Shown here one piece after another: positions 1 to 7,517 of a DNA stretch of 20,793 bases (positions within the stretch are counted from its first letter, which is position 1; each line of letters starts with the position of its first letter). A program made the position numbers and the translations under genes. Where the stretch lies: contig CAZYBU010000050.1 in NCBI GenBank assembly GCA_964645775.1, positions 1 through 20,793 on the forward strand, read 5' to 3'. The notes under the pieces are model-generated. The model saw only the letters and a program-made list of their open reading frames with translations. It made no database searches and had not been told where the DNA came from. This stretch comes from CAZYBU01 sp964645775 (GTDB lineage: Bacteria; Spirochaetota; UBA4802; UBA5550).

Positions 1-335
1 AAAAAGAGAACCAGGAAAAAGTATTCAACCGCCAGTACCTCACCCAGGAGGACCACGAAGGCGTTAATGATAATGATAACTCCCCATATCTGTATCTGGA
101 GCGCCACTCTATCGATTTTCAGGAGATGAAACAAAAAACCTGTAAGCCCCAGGACAAGGAGAGATATATTCAGAAAGGTCGCCAACAGGGAGACCTCAAA
201 ACTCATCACGGTATAGGTTATACCGGTCAACATCAGGACTATCGACGTAAAGAAAACGACATACCGGCTGTGCCGCATGTCGAAGGGGTTTCTCCGGTCC
301 ATGAAGGACTGGAACGCCTTAAGAAAAGAATTCAT
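1..335 (-). CDS. Membrane protein, N-terminal part (cut by window edge)
   Basis: The minus strand is open from an ATG at 333-335 to the left edge, about 111 codons with no stop. The visible residues form a short polar start (MNSFLKAFQSFMDRRNPFD) followed by three strongly hydrophobic segments at about residues 24-44, 49-75 and 83-110, separated by short loops, so this is the N-terminal membrane domain of a longer protein. No family can be named from this part. Because the neighbours are a cyclase, a PP2C phosphatase and a sensor kinase, a membrane sensor for a cyclase or kinase is a reasonable guess, but only a guess. The ribosome binding site is poor, so the start is uncertain; Met12 and Met20 are alternatives. 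It is divergent from the adenylate cyclase gene and their promoters appear to overlap. Confidence 0.7.
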   Translation of the reverse strand, partial: MNSFLKAFQSFMDRRNPFDMRHSRYVVFFTSIVLMLTGITYTVMSFEVSLLATFLNISLLVLGLTGFLFHLLKIDRVALQIQIWGVIIIINAFVVLLGEVLAVEYFFLVLF

Positions 336-364
336 TTGTTAGCCTTATGCAACTCATATATAAT
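336..364 (+). promoter_or_regulatory. Candidate sigma70-type promoter for the adenylate cyclase gene
   Basis: TTGTTA at 336-341 and a perfect TATAAT at 359-364 are 17 bases apart. Transcription would begin near 371, leaving a leader of about 125 bases before the ATG at 498. The -35 box touches the start codon of the minus-strand gene. On the other strand a TTGCTT (380-385 complement) and TATATA (357-362 complement), also 17 apart, could drive that gene, so the two -10 boxes would share the same TATATAAT. This is pattern matching only. Confidence 0.5.
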
Positions 365-497
365 TCACAATTTATAGTCAAGCAAAAGACAACATGTCCG
401 GCAACAAGATAGAGTCTTCCATTGACAGATTTATCATTTGAAATGTATGCCGGAATCAGTATCATGGAACAGTCAACACATAAATCCGGGGGAAATC

Positions 498-2096
498 ATG
501 GATAAGATGAATCTTCAAAAGGAAAACGAGGAACTGCGCAGGGAGCTGGCGATACTCTACGCTTTTGATGAGCTCAGGGACACCCACCGGGAACCGCGTC
601 CTCTGATAAAGGCCTCACTCGACCTCTGCGGAAATGAACTCCAGGTTGAACGATCCTGGCTCTGGTACTACGATGATATTCTCGGGGACTACCAGCTCTT
701 CACCAGTGAGCCTCCCGGCTACCCGGATCTTTCCTCACAACGCGATAAACTGGGTGTGATATGTTTCGACATCCTGAACCGTAAAGACGGAGAGATAGAG
801 ATCATCAAACCGGACCTCCGGGACGTCAGGGAAATGGCCGTTGTCCCACTTGTTCTGAACGGACAGGCCCTCGGGGTCATAGTCTTCATCAACAAGATAG
901 AAGGAAAAGAGTTCAGCGACCTGGACCGGAAGATCATGACCGCCCTCTCCAGCCAGCTCGACTCGGCCATTGAGGCATTAAACCAGTACATGCAGGCACG
1001 GGTCCGCAGCCGTGAACTTGAGCTCGTCTACAAGATCGACGAGATACGGGACACGTCGAGCTCCTTTGACGAGCTCCTCCAGAGACTTCTTCACGCCCTG
1101 GTTGAAACTATGGACTCGAAGTTCTCTTTTATAAACGTATTCAATGAGAAGGCACAGAACCTGGAGCTGAAGCTTGACGGCACCTTCTCATCTGAGGATG
1201 AGAGAAACCTGATATTCGATGTCATTAATGAATTCAGCGAGAAATCAATAAACGAGGCTCGCCTGCTGAACCTGGCGACGATCCATCCTGCCGTGGAATC
1301 CTTTATAGCGAAACCTCTATTCATGCAGGAGAGGCTGATCGGGGTTTTCGGCGCCGTTAACAGTAATTCAGGGATTTTCAGCCAGACCGATGAACGGCTT
1401 CTCTCCGCCATCGCATCCCAGGTAGATACCGCCATCTTCGAAAACCTGGAGAAAAGAAAGATCAAGGACGTCTTCAAGCGCTATGTCTCCGAAGATATCA
1501 TCGAGGAGATGCTCACAGGCGATGGGGACTACCTGAAAGGAAAGGCCCTTGACATGAGTGTCCTTTTCGCGGACATGCGGGGATTCACCGCCCTGAGCGA
1601 GACCCTTGAACCGGAAGACCTTGTTGAGATTATTAACGAATACCTGAGTAGCATGACAAGGATCATCCTGGACGAACGGGGAACCGTGGACAAGTTCGTT
1701 GGGGACGAGGTCATGGCCCTCTTCGGAGCGCCTTTTCCCAATCCCGCGCACGCCCATCAGGCTGTGCGTACAGCCATCGCCATGATGAAAGGCATGAAGG
1801 AACTACTTAAGCGATGGAAGATCGAGGGGAAGCCGGGACGTCCCATCGGCATCGGGATTAACAGCGGCAATATGATCGTGGGGAACATCGGATCGGAACT
1901 CATGACCGATTACACGGTCATGGGAGACAATGTTAACCTGGGGGCAAGACTCTGTTCCGCAGCTGAAGAACACCAGATTCTGATTCCGGAGACGACATGG
2001 GAACAGGTAAAGGAGGACTTCGACTGCAATCCCCTTTCGGCCATAGAGGTAAAAGGGAAAAGCAGGCCCATACAGATATTCGAAGTCAGATATTGA
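498..2096 (+). CDS. GAF-GAF class III adenylate cyclase
   Basis: Cytoplasmic enzyme predicted to make cAMP from ATP under control of two small-molecule-binding GAF domains. I use the ATG at 498 (532 aa) because GGGGG sits 5 bases upstream; an upstream in-frame TTG at 438 would add 20 unlikely residues. A short coiled coil (1-30) precedes GAF1 (about 25-160) and GAF2 (about 180-320). A linker (KDVFKRYVSEDI) leads into the catalytic domain (about 345-530). The two metal-binding aspartates are D359 (FADMRGFT) and D403 (KFVGDEVMALFG); K399 is the adenine-specifying lysine; T473 occupies the second specificity position (DYTVMGDN), as in class IIIb bicarbonate-type cyclases; N480 and R484 are the transition-state pair. 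All catalytic residues are present. There are no membrane segments. The ligand of the GAF domains is unknown, and no cAMP receptor gene is in the window. Convergent with the YbjN-like gene. Confidence 0.93.
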   Translation: MDKMNLQKENEELRRELAILYAFDELRDTHREPRPLIKASLDLCGNELQVERSWLWYYDDILGDYQLFTSEPPGYPDLSSQRDKLGVICFDILNRKDGEIEIIKPDLRDVREMAVVPLVLNGQALGVIVFINKIEGKEFSDLDRKIMTALSSQLDSAIEALNQYMQARVRSRELELVYKIDEIRDTSSSFDELLQRLLHALVETMDSKFSFINVFNEKAQNLELKLDGTFSSEDERNLIFDVINEFSEKSINEARLLNLATIHPAVESFIAKPLFMQERLIGVFGAVNSNSGIFSQTDERLLSAIASQVDTAIFENLEKRKIKDVFKRYVSEDIIEEMLTGDGDYLKGKALDMSVLFADMRGFTALSETLEPEDLVEIINEYLSSMTRIILDERGTVDKFVGDEVMALFGAPFPNPAHAHQAVRTAIAMMKGMKELLKRWKIEGKPGRPIGIGINSGNMIVGNIGSELMTDYTVMGDNVNLGARLCSAAEEHQILIPETTWEQVKEDFDCNPLSAIEVKGKSRPIQIFEVRY

Positions 2097-2176
2097 ACCG
2101 GAAAGCATAACGGTTCATTACCTCTTCACGCACCCCCTGACGCTTTCTTTTCATTTTCCGGCAGGATGACCCGATG

Positions 2177-2626
2177 CTACCCGTTGTGAAACAGAAAGGC
2201 GAGCAGGGAAAAGGTGCGGATACTCTGTCTTAGCTGTTCCTGGGTAATCCCTTTCTCAAAATCGACATCATGTTCAAACACAATATCACCATCGTCATCA
2301 ACATAGGCCTTGGAGAAACGTTTCTCCTTGTTCCAGTTGTTCACCCGGAGAAGTTTCGTGTCCTGGCTCCCTTCCATTTCGATTATTGAGATCAACCGTA
2401 CGTCCGTTCCTTCTCCCTGGATCTCGGCCATGATGGCAATATTATTAAGAGAGAAAAAAATGGTGGTCTCGTTTTCAACCTGTATCTTGGGAGCTCCCAT
2501 GTCCTTTACGATTATCGCAAGCTGTTCGGGAGTCATTTTTTTAATAATGGTCTCAGCGGCGTAAGCGGTAGTTAACGTCAGTACAATTACCATGAGTGGA
2601 ACCACTGACCAGCGTACTCGTTTCAT
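2177..2626 (-). CDS. Secreted YbjN-domain protein
   Basis: A 149-residue protein with a clear Sec signal peptide (charged MKRVRW, hydrophobic core, likely cleavage after TAYA near residue 23). The mature part matches the YbjN / 'bacterial sensory transduction regulator' pattern: a central NNWNKEKRFSKAYVDDDGD segment, an acidic strand with a VDFEKG turn, and the ITQEQLRQSIRTF helix before the C-terminus. YbjN folds like type III secretion chaperones; its biochemical role is not established. Most YbjN proteins are cytoplasmic, so the signal peptide implies a periplasmic binding role. The start is well supported by GGAGG 8 bases upstream of the ATG (2624-2626). It is monocistronic and convergent with the cyclase gene; the 80-base gap between them has no convincing terminator. 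Confidence 0.85.
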   Translation of the reverse strand: MKRVRWSVVPLMVIVLTLTTAYAAETIIKKMTPEQLAIIVKDMGAPKIQVENETTIFFSLNNIAIMAEIQGEGTDVRLISIIEMEGSQDTKLLRVNNWNKEKRFSKAYVDDDGDIVFEHDVDFEKGITQEQLRQSIRTFSLLAFLFHNG

Positions 2627-3078
2627 ATAGAATACCTCCGGAAAATATGCTATGAGAGGATATTCATAAATGTAAAATAATCAACTACTTTTTTTTGCGA
2701 CATATATGACAGTTTTACCGGGAATTTACATAAATTCGCGGTCTGCCGACAAAACAGGATTCAGGCCGTGTCACGCGCCATACCGTGAGAACGTTTCCAG
2801 GTCTTTCAGATCTGATGCCGATTCTTTCATTCACTGGCACAGCGAAAATATAAGAGCAGTACTTATTCCTATGAATTGCTTATACGTGCAAATAAATATG
2901 AATTACTATTTCCGCCGTTTGCGACGTGGATATTAGAGTTATATAACAGCAAATAAAGTTAATGAATAAATACTGAAAAAAGATTGCTGCTCTTATAATA
3001 CTATGATGTAGAATTACATCATGTCCGTTATGTATTGAATGAGTAACAGCGTATATGCTGAAAACATGAGGTTGCTTT
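2627..3078. other. AT-rich intergenic region upstream of the phosphatase gene
   Basis: A 452-base stretch with no credible gene. It must hold the promoter of the minus-strand YbjN-like gene on its left and of the phosphatase gene on its right. A short dyad GAATTT-ACAT-AAATTC lies at 2722-2737. A 76-codon frame at 2706-2936 has low-complexity, unconvincing protein and no ribosome binding site. The right end carries the -10-like box and dyad listed separately. No tRNA or recognisable riboswitch was seen. Confidence 0.6.
2994..3022 (+). promoter_or_regulatory. -10 box plus 20-base dyad: candidate promoter/operator
   Basis: A perfect TATAAT lies at 2994-2999; no good -35 is at the right distance. 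Immediately after it, ATGATGTA (3003-3010) and TACATCAT (3015-3022) form perfect 8-base inverted arms around a GAAT spacer, so a dimeric regulator bound here would cover the expected start site near 3006. The transcript would carry a leader of about 70 bases to the GTG start at 3079. The lack of a -35 box would fit an activator-dependent or repressed promoter; this is inference. Confidence 0.4.
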
Positions 3079-4941
3079 GTGCTATTATTCTCTTTGCTGG
3101 ATTATACATCTTTTCTCATTTTTCTCTACCTGGGAATATACGTCTTCCGCAGAGAACCGGGTACCGCTATTAATAAAATTTTTCTGGCCCAGAGTTTAAG
3201 CTTCGCACTGTGGGCCCTCTGTGACACCTTCATCCATTCCACCTCCTCTCTTGAAACTGTATGGGTACTGGAGAGGATAAGCACAGTCGGTTACGCCACC
3301 TTCGCCGCCTTTGTTCTGCACTTCTTTCTTGAAGTAAGCGGACGAAAAGTATCCAGAAAACCGCTTATACTGGCATTTATCTATGCTCCCGCTCTAATTT
3401 TTCTGTTCCGGGGTCTCTACTCCCCCCTGGCTGTAAGCGAGTTCGTCCCGGGTCCCCTGGGATGGAGCGAGATTCTTCCTTCATCATCCGGCTGGTACAT
3501 AGCCTTCAGTATTTACTACCTTGCATATATGGTTACCAGTATCGCCCTTTCCCTCCACCGGGCCCAAACCACAAAGAATATCCGGGAAAGGAACCAGTCC
3601 CGGGTGCTCACACTCTCGGCCCTGGCCCCCCTTCTGGGAGGCATTGTAACGGACGTCATCGTGCCACAGATGAACATCAGGATACCTCCCCTTACCCCCA
3701 TACTCATCCTTTTCTGGGCCTTTGGTGTCTGGTATGTAATCAGGCGATACCACTTCATGGTCATTTCCCCTGAAATGGCTGTCCATGAAATCGTGCGACA
3801 GATGGATAACATGATGTTCTTTCTCGATGAAAAGGGGCAGATCACACGTATTAATGACCAGGTGACAAATGTCATGATCTCACAGGAAGAAGAACTGCTT
3901 GGAAGACCCTTTATGATGATCGTGCAGGAGGATGCCGACATCGTAAAAATTCTGGAGGACACAAGAAGAGACCCATCGAGAAGATACAGCAGTGAAGTTC
4001 ACCTGAAGATATCCACGGGTATCACGGTTCCCATCCGGCTCTTCGCGACTGCAATCAAAGATAAAAATAATTACCTGATGGGCATTCTTATAATCGGTAT
4101 CGACCTGCGGGAAACAAGGGCTCTTCAGAACGAAATCATGGAAAGAAAAAAAGCGGAAGCCCTTCTACAGGAAAGTGAAAGTAAACTTCGTCAACGTAAA
4201 GAGGAGATCGAAAAGGACCTCCAGAGCGCCAAACTTATCGAGAAGGCCCTTATCCGTTCCGATTCCGTCAATCTCCCCGGTGTGCAACTTGCCTTGCGCC
4301 ACAAAACAATGGACATTATCGGAGGAGATTATTTTACCTCCATCAAAATCGATGAAGAAACAACAGGCTTTTTCATATCAGACGTGGCCGGACACGGAAT
4401 ATCCGCCGCCCTTTTCCTCTCTCTTATAAGCTCAACCGTGCATCGGGTGGCGGAAGAATACGGAAAAGATCCCTCGGCCTTCATGGAACAACTGAACCAT
4501 GAACTCATACAGTACATGTCCTCATATTTCCTTACAGCCATTTATTCCACAGTGATCGTCCAGCCGGATAGCGCCCTCTTCACGTTCGCCCGGGGAGGTC
4601 ATCCCTTTCCGGTACTCATTTCTCAGGGACGATTTGAGATGCTTAAAGGACGCGGCCCCATGGTCGGACAGTTCCCGGGAATACAGTTTGAAGAAGTTAC
4701 CTGTGCACTAAGAAGCGGTGACCGCCTTTTTCTGTACACGGACGGTCTTATCGAAGTCTCAAACAGACAAAACGATTTATTCGGTTTTAAACGATTCGCG
4801 GAGCTCCTGCTTTCATCGTCCCATCTGCCTCTCGAGAATGCCATGGATCGAATAATGGATGAGATACGATCCTTCCGGGGACTCTCGGAAGTTGAGGATG
4901 ACATGCTTATAACCTGCATCGAATACACCGGCCTTGAGTAA
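3079..4941 (+). CDS. 7TM-PAS-PP2C (SpoIIE/RsbU-type) serine phosphatase
   Basis: Predicted membrane receptor that dephosphorylates a serine/threonine phosphoprotein, typically an anti-sigma-factor antagonist. The start is a GTG at 3079 with GAGG (3068-3071) 7 bases upstream. Residues 5-225 contain about seven hydrophobic segments like the 7TM sensor modules of bacterial receptors (histidine-kinase 7TM type). A PAS domain follows at about 233-345, then a charged coiled coil (350-395). The PP2C/SpoIIE domain fills 395-615, with metal ligands D417 (GGDYF), D435 (DVAGHG), D555 (LYTDG) and D607/D608 (VEDDM), plus the conserved ARGGHPFPV, so it should be active. No STAS antagonist or anti-sigma kinase is nearby, so the substrate is unknown. 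It stands alone, 146 bases before the sensor kinase gene, with a short hairpin after its stop. Confidence 0.92.
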   Translation: MLLFSLLDYTSFLIFLYLGIYVFRREPGTAINKIFLAQSLSFALWALCDTFIHSTSSLETVWVLERISTVGYATFAAFVLHFFLEVSGRKVSRKPLILAFIYAPALIFLFRGLYSPLAVSEFVPGPLGWSEILPSSSGWYIAFSIYYLAYMVTSIALSLHRAQTTKNIRERNQSRVLTLSALAPLLGGIVTDVIVPQMNIRIPPLTPILILFWAFGVWYVIRRYHFMVISPEMAVHEIVRQMDNMMFFLDEKGQITRINDQVTNVMISQEEELLGRPFMMIVQEDADIVKILEDTRRDPSRRYSSEVHLKISTGITVPIRLFATAIKDKNNYLMGILIIGIDLRETRALQNEIMERKKAEALLQESESKLRQRKEEIEKDLQSAKLIEKALIRSDSVNLPGVQLALRHKTMDIIGGDYFTSIKIDEETTGFFISDVAGHGISAALFLSLISSTVHRVAEEYGKDPSAFMEQLNHELIQYMSSYFLTAIYSTVIVQPDSALFTFARGGHPFPVLISQGRFEMLKGRGPMVGQFPGIQFEEVTCALRSGDRLFLYTDGLIEVSNRQNDLFGFKRFAELLLSSSHLPLENAMDRIMDEIRSFRGLSEVEDDMLITCIEYTGLE

Positions 4942-4942
4942 T

Positions 4943-4961
4943 CCATAGATGGAATCTATGG
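4943..4961 (+). terminator. Hairpin after the phosphatase gene, possible weak terminator
   Basis: CCATAGAT and ATCTATGG are perfect 8-base arms with a GGA loop, starting one base after the TAA stop (4939-4941). Only GTTTATG follows, with no real T tract, so it may be an RNA-stabilising hairpin rather than an efficient intrinsic terminator. Confidence 0.35.
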
Positions 4962-5087
4962 GTTTATGCTGACCGACATATAATTCCGTACCCTTTTAAA
5001 AAGCCACCACCTCGCAGGCAGCTTATGTAAAAATGGAAATACATTGTAATAAATAGTACAATTTGTAATTATGGCATCATATAAAAA

Positions 5088-6671
5088 ATGACACATCCAG
5101 GATCACCCGGCTATATGAATAGATTATATAACAGAAATTATCCACATCTCTCTCTGTTTTTAACTCCGCTCCTTTTCATGGGAGCAGGCATTCTTCTTAT
5201 AGCCGTCAGTCAGTATAATTACCTGCTTTTTCACACCCTGGTTGAACTCTTCAGCATTATCATCGCTGGCGGTCTCTTCGTAATCGCATGGAGCACCAGG
5301 GATATTTCAGACAGCCCTTACCTCATTAACCTCGGTATCGCCTATCTCTTTGTAGGCTTTCTGGACATTTTTCACACCCTTTCCTATAAGGGTATGAACA
5401 TATTCACGGATTACGATTTCTACGCCAACCAGGTATGGGTTGCCGCACGGGTCATCGAAAGCCTCTCCATCCTTGCGGCCCTTGTATCCAGCCGACATAA
5501 AATCCGGCTTCCCATGGCACTCCTTCTGACAGGTTACAGCCTGGTTTCGGCCCTGGCCCTGAGCTCCATATTTATTTGGAAGATATTCCCTGTCTGCTTT
5601 ATACCGGGAGAGGGTCAGACCCTCTTCAAAATCCTCAGCGAAATCTCCGTTATGGCTATACTGGCCCTGGCCCTGGCCCATCTTCTTGCAGCTAACCGGG
5701 AACTGGATGATAAGGTGCGACGGTACTTCGCATGGTCCATACTTTTTACCATCGGAAGCGAATTGGCCTTTACGCTGTACACCGGCAATTATGATTACGT
5801 AAACACCACAGGTCACTTCCTTAAAGTGGTATCCTTCTACCTGATCTATAAATCGATTATCGAGACAAGTATACGTGAGCCCTTTTCCCTGGTATTCCAG
5901 AACCTGAAACGGAGGGAAAAGGAGCTGGAAAGTACCGCAAAAGAACTGGAGGAGGCCAACCGGCAGAAAGACACCTTCTTTTCCATTATCGCCCATGACC
6001 TGAAGGATGCCTTTAACAGCCTCATAGGACTGACCGACATGATGCACGACGACCTGGAGACCATGGACGAACCGACCCGTAAAAGCTTCATCGGGCATAT
6101 CAGCAACACCTCCCACAGAACCTACCGCTTTCTGACTAACCTCCTCGACTGGGCCAGGATCAACACCGGCAGAATCAGGACCGAAATGAAGCAGGTATCC
6201 CTGGGAGAAATAATCGATACCGTGGTCCCCGTATACAGAGAGCGATTCAAAGAGAAGGATCTTGAACTGGATGTGGATATCGATCCAGACCAGGAACTGT
6301 TCACGGACCCCTTCATGATATCTTCCGTTCTTCGAAATCTTGTCTCCAATGCCCTCAAGTATTCCTACCGTGGCGGAAAAGTAAGACTTTATTCTTCAGT
6401 GGATAAGAAACAAAATATCCTCTCAATCATAGTGAAGGATAACGGAAAAGGGATGAGTGACGAGCAGATACAGGACCTCTTCCGCATCGACCGGAAGGTT
6501 TCCATGTTTGGCACGGAACAGGAAAAAGGCACCGGCCTCGGCCTTCTGGTCACCCGGGAATTTGTGGAATTTTTGGGAGGTGTTCTTCTCCTGGACTGCA
6601 AAGTGGACAGTGGCTGTGAATTCACGGTCCGTCTGCCCCTCTCTTCAGAGGAAAATATAACCGCTCCATAA
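5088..6671 (+). CDS. MASE3-domain sensor histidine kinase (orphan)
   Basis: Integral membrane histidine kinase of 527 aa. Residues 21-255 carry about seven to eight hydrophobic segments matching MASE3 (conserved stretches such as YLFVGFLDIFHTLSYKGMN and the TGNYDYVNTTGHFLK loop), a sensory domain of unknown ligand. A coiled coil (268-295) leads to HisKA with the phospho-accepting H303 (SIIAHDLKD). The ATPase domain has the N box (RNLVSNALKYS, about 416-426), G1 (D451, DNGKGM) and G2 (GTGLGL, 481-486), so it should be an active kinase. No receiver domain and no response regulator gene are in the window. The start is uncertain: the ATG at 5088 has no Shine-Dalgarno sequence, and the ATG at 5115 (Met10) has only a distant AGGA. 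Convergent with menG, with palindromic repeats between. Confidence 0.92.
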   Translation: MTHPGSPGYMNRLYNRNYPHLSLFLTPLLFMGAGILLIAVSQYNYLLFHTLVELFSIIIAGGLFVIAWSTRDISDSPYLINLGIAYLFVGFLDIFHTLSYKGMNIFTDYDFYANQVWVAARVIESLSILAALVSSRHKIRLPMALLLTGYSLVSALALSSIFIWKIFPVCFIPGEGQTLFKILSEISVMAILALALAHLLAANRELDDKVRRYFAWSILFTIGSELAFTLYTGNYDYVNTTGHFLKVVSFYLIYKSIIETSIREPFSLVFQNLKRREKELESTAKELEEANRQKDTFFSIIAHDLKDAFNSLIGLTDMMHDDLETMDEPTRKSFIGHISNTSHRTYRFLTNLLDWARINTGRIRTEMKQVSLGEIIDTVVPVYRERFKEKDLELDVDIDPDQELFTDPFMISSVLRNLVSNALKYSYRGGKVRLYSSVDKKQNILSIIVKDNGKGMSDEQIQDLFRIDRKVSMFGTEQEKGTGLGLLVTREFVEFLGGVLLLDCKVDSGCEFTVRLPLSSEENITAP

Positions 6672-6800
6672 TGAGATACCGATAACTATCGGCCCCACCT
6701 GAACAATTTGCTCTAATATGAGATAGCGATAACTATCGCTCCCCACAAAGAGGGGCAGGATACCCGGACTTCACCGATAGTTATCGGTGCCACCGGGGGG
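6671..6800. repeat. Cluster of P1 palindromes at a convergent gene junction
   Basis: Three copies of a short palindrome fill the gap between the kinase gene and menG. Copy 1, CCGATAACTATCGG (6679-6692), and copy 2, AGCGATAACTATCGCT (6725-6740), are each preceded by ATGAGATA and followed by a C run, so they form a direct repeat 47 bases apart. Copy 2 has the outer base pair changed on both arms, keeping the symmetry. Copy 3 (6772-6789, CACCGATAGTTATCGGTG) is inverted. GGCAGGATACC at 6754-6764 is shared with the tandem array at 17839-18139. No T tract follows any copy, so classic intrinsic termination is not obvious. Confidence 0.85.
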
Positions 6801-6854
6801 TCAGACCCTGCATTGGATGATAGTGGCAACGCCAAAAGTGAGGGATCTGACCCC
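6798..6854. repeat. P2 palindrome pair overlapping the 3' end of menG
   Basis: GGGTCAGACCC (6798-6808) and the inverted, one-base-different GGGATCTGACCCC (6842-6854) flank the last 16 or so codons of menG on the minus strand. The menG stop codon TGA (6803-6801) lies inside the first palindrome. The same family occurs at 10600-10736 and 19170-19244. The inner copy may be chance, because it encodes residues (GVRSL) that look normal for the protein. Confidence 0.6.
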
Positions 6855-7517
6855 AGATTCGGAAAAACCGGCCCCTTCGGCCCGCCGGGAGATATCTTCC
6901 GGGTCCAGGAAGGTGGAGATGGTCCCGGCCAGGTACCGGTAGGCTTCCGGTTTTCCGGAAATAATTCCCCCGGCCAGGGGCAAAATATATTTCAGATAAA
7001 AGGTGTAAAAAAACCGTACCGGCAGGGATGATGGCCGGGTCAGCTCCAGGATCAGAAGCTCACCTCCGGGGGCAAGGGTGCGCCTGGTCTCCGAGAGGAA
7101 CCGGTCAACGTCCGGAATGTTCCGTATGCCGAAAGCGATACTCTGCCGGTGAAAGGTCCCGGATTCAAAGGGAAGCCGGCTGGCGTCCGCGGCAACGATC
7201 GATTCCGGAAGCCACTTCTTCTCCCGGCCCCGGCGAAGCATCTCCAGGGAAAAGTCAAGGGAGACAAGATCCGCTCCCTCGTTTATGAAAAGGCGCGAAA
7301 GATCTCCCGTACCGCAGCAAAGGTCGAGTACCACCTTCCCCTTCACGTCTCCCGCCATGCGGACCAGCTTTTTCCTCCACCTGCGGTCGATTCCGCCTGA
7401 AAGGAGCCGGTTAAGGATATCATAGGTCGGCACGATGGAATCGAACATCCCCCGGATGAACTTTTTTTTCTTCTCCGGGTTTTCGTTGTTCACCCTGTAA
7501 GAGAGGTCTTCCTTCAT
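6801..7517 (-). CDS. menG: Demethylmenaquinone methyltransferase
   Basis: SAM-dependent C-methyltransferase that performs the last step of menaquinone synthesis (demethylmenaquinone to menaquinone) at the inner face of the membrane. Its 238 residues are normal for UbiE/MenG. The family signature F..I.PTYD..NRLLSGG....WR lies at 25-48, the SAM-binding motif VLDLCCGTGDL at 63-73, and SIAFGIRNIPD and ELTRPSS further on. The ATG (7517-7515) overlaps the last base of the mqnC stop in a TGATG arrangement, with no Shine-Dalgarno of its own, so translation is probably coupled. As the neighbours make menaquinone, MenG rather than ubiquinone-specific UbiE is the right role. Its stop codon is provided by a P2 palindrome, and the extreme C-terminus (IIQCRV) may have been altered by that repeat. 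Confidence 0.93.
   Translation of the reverse strand: MKEDLSYRVNNENPEKKKKFIRGMFDSIVPTYDILNRLLSGGIDRRWRKKLVRMAGDVKGKVVLDLCCGTGDLSRLFINEGADLVSLDFSLEMLRRGREKKWLPESIVAADASRLPFESGTFHRQSIAFGIRNIPDVDRFLSETRRTLAPGGELLILELTRPSSLPVRFFYTFYLKYILPLAGGIISGKPEAYRYLAGTISTFLDPEDISRRAEGAGFSESGVRSLTFGVATIIQCRV

Noticed and set aside
438..497. Upstream TTG start extending the cyclase by 20 residues
   Set aside because: No ribosome site before it, whereas the ATG at 498 has a strong one and begins the natural coiled coil.
2097..2176. Intrinsic terminator between the cyclase and YbjN-like genes
   Set aside because: Only weak, long-loop inverted repeats (CCGGAAA...TTTCCGG, about 50 bases apart) and no T tract.
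2706..2936. 76-codon frame in the AT-rich gap
   Set aside because: No ribosome site, no domain-like sequence, and base composition like the non-coding surroundings.
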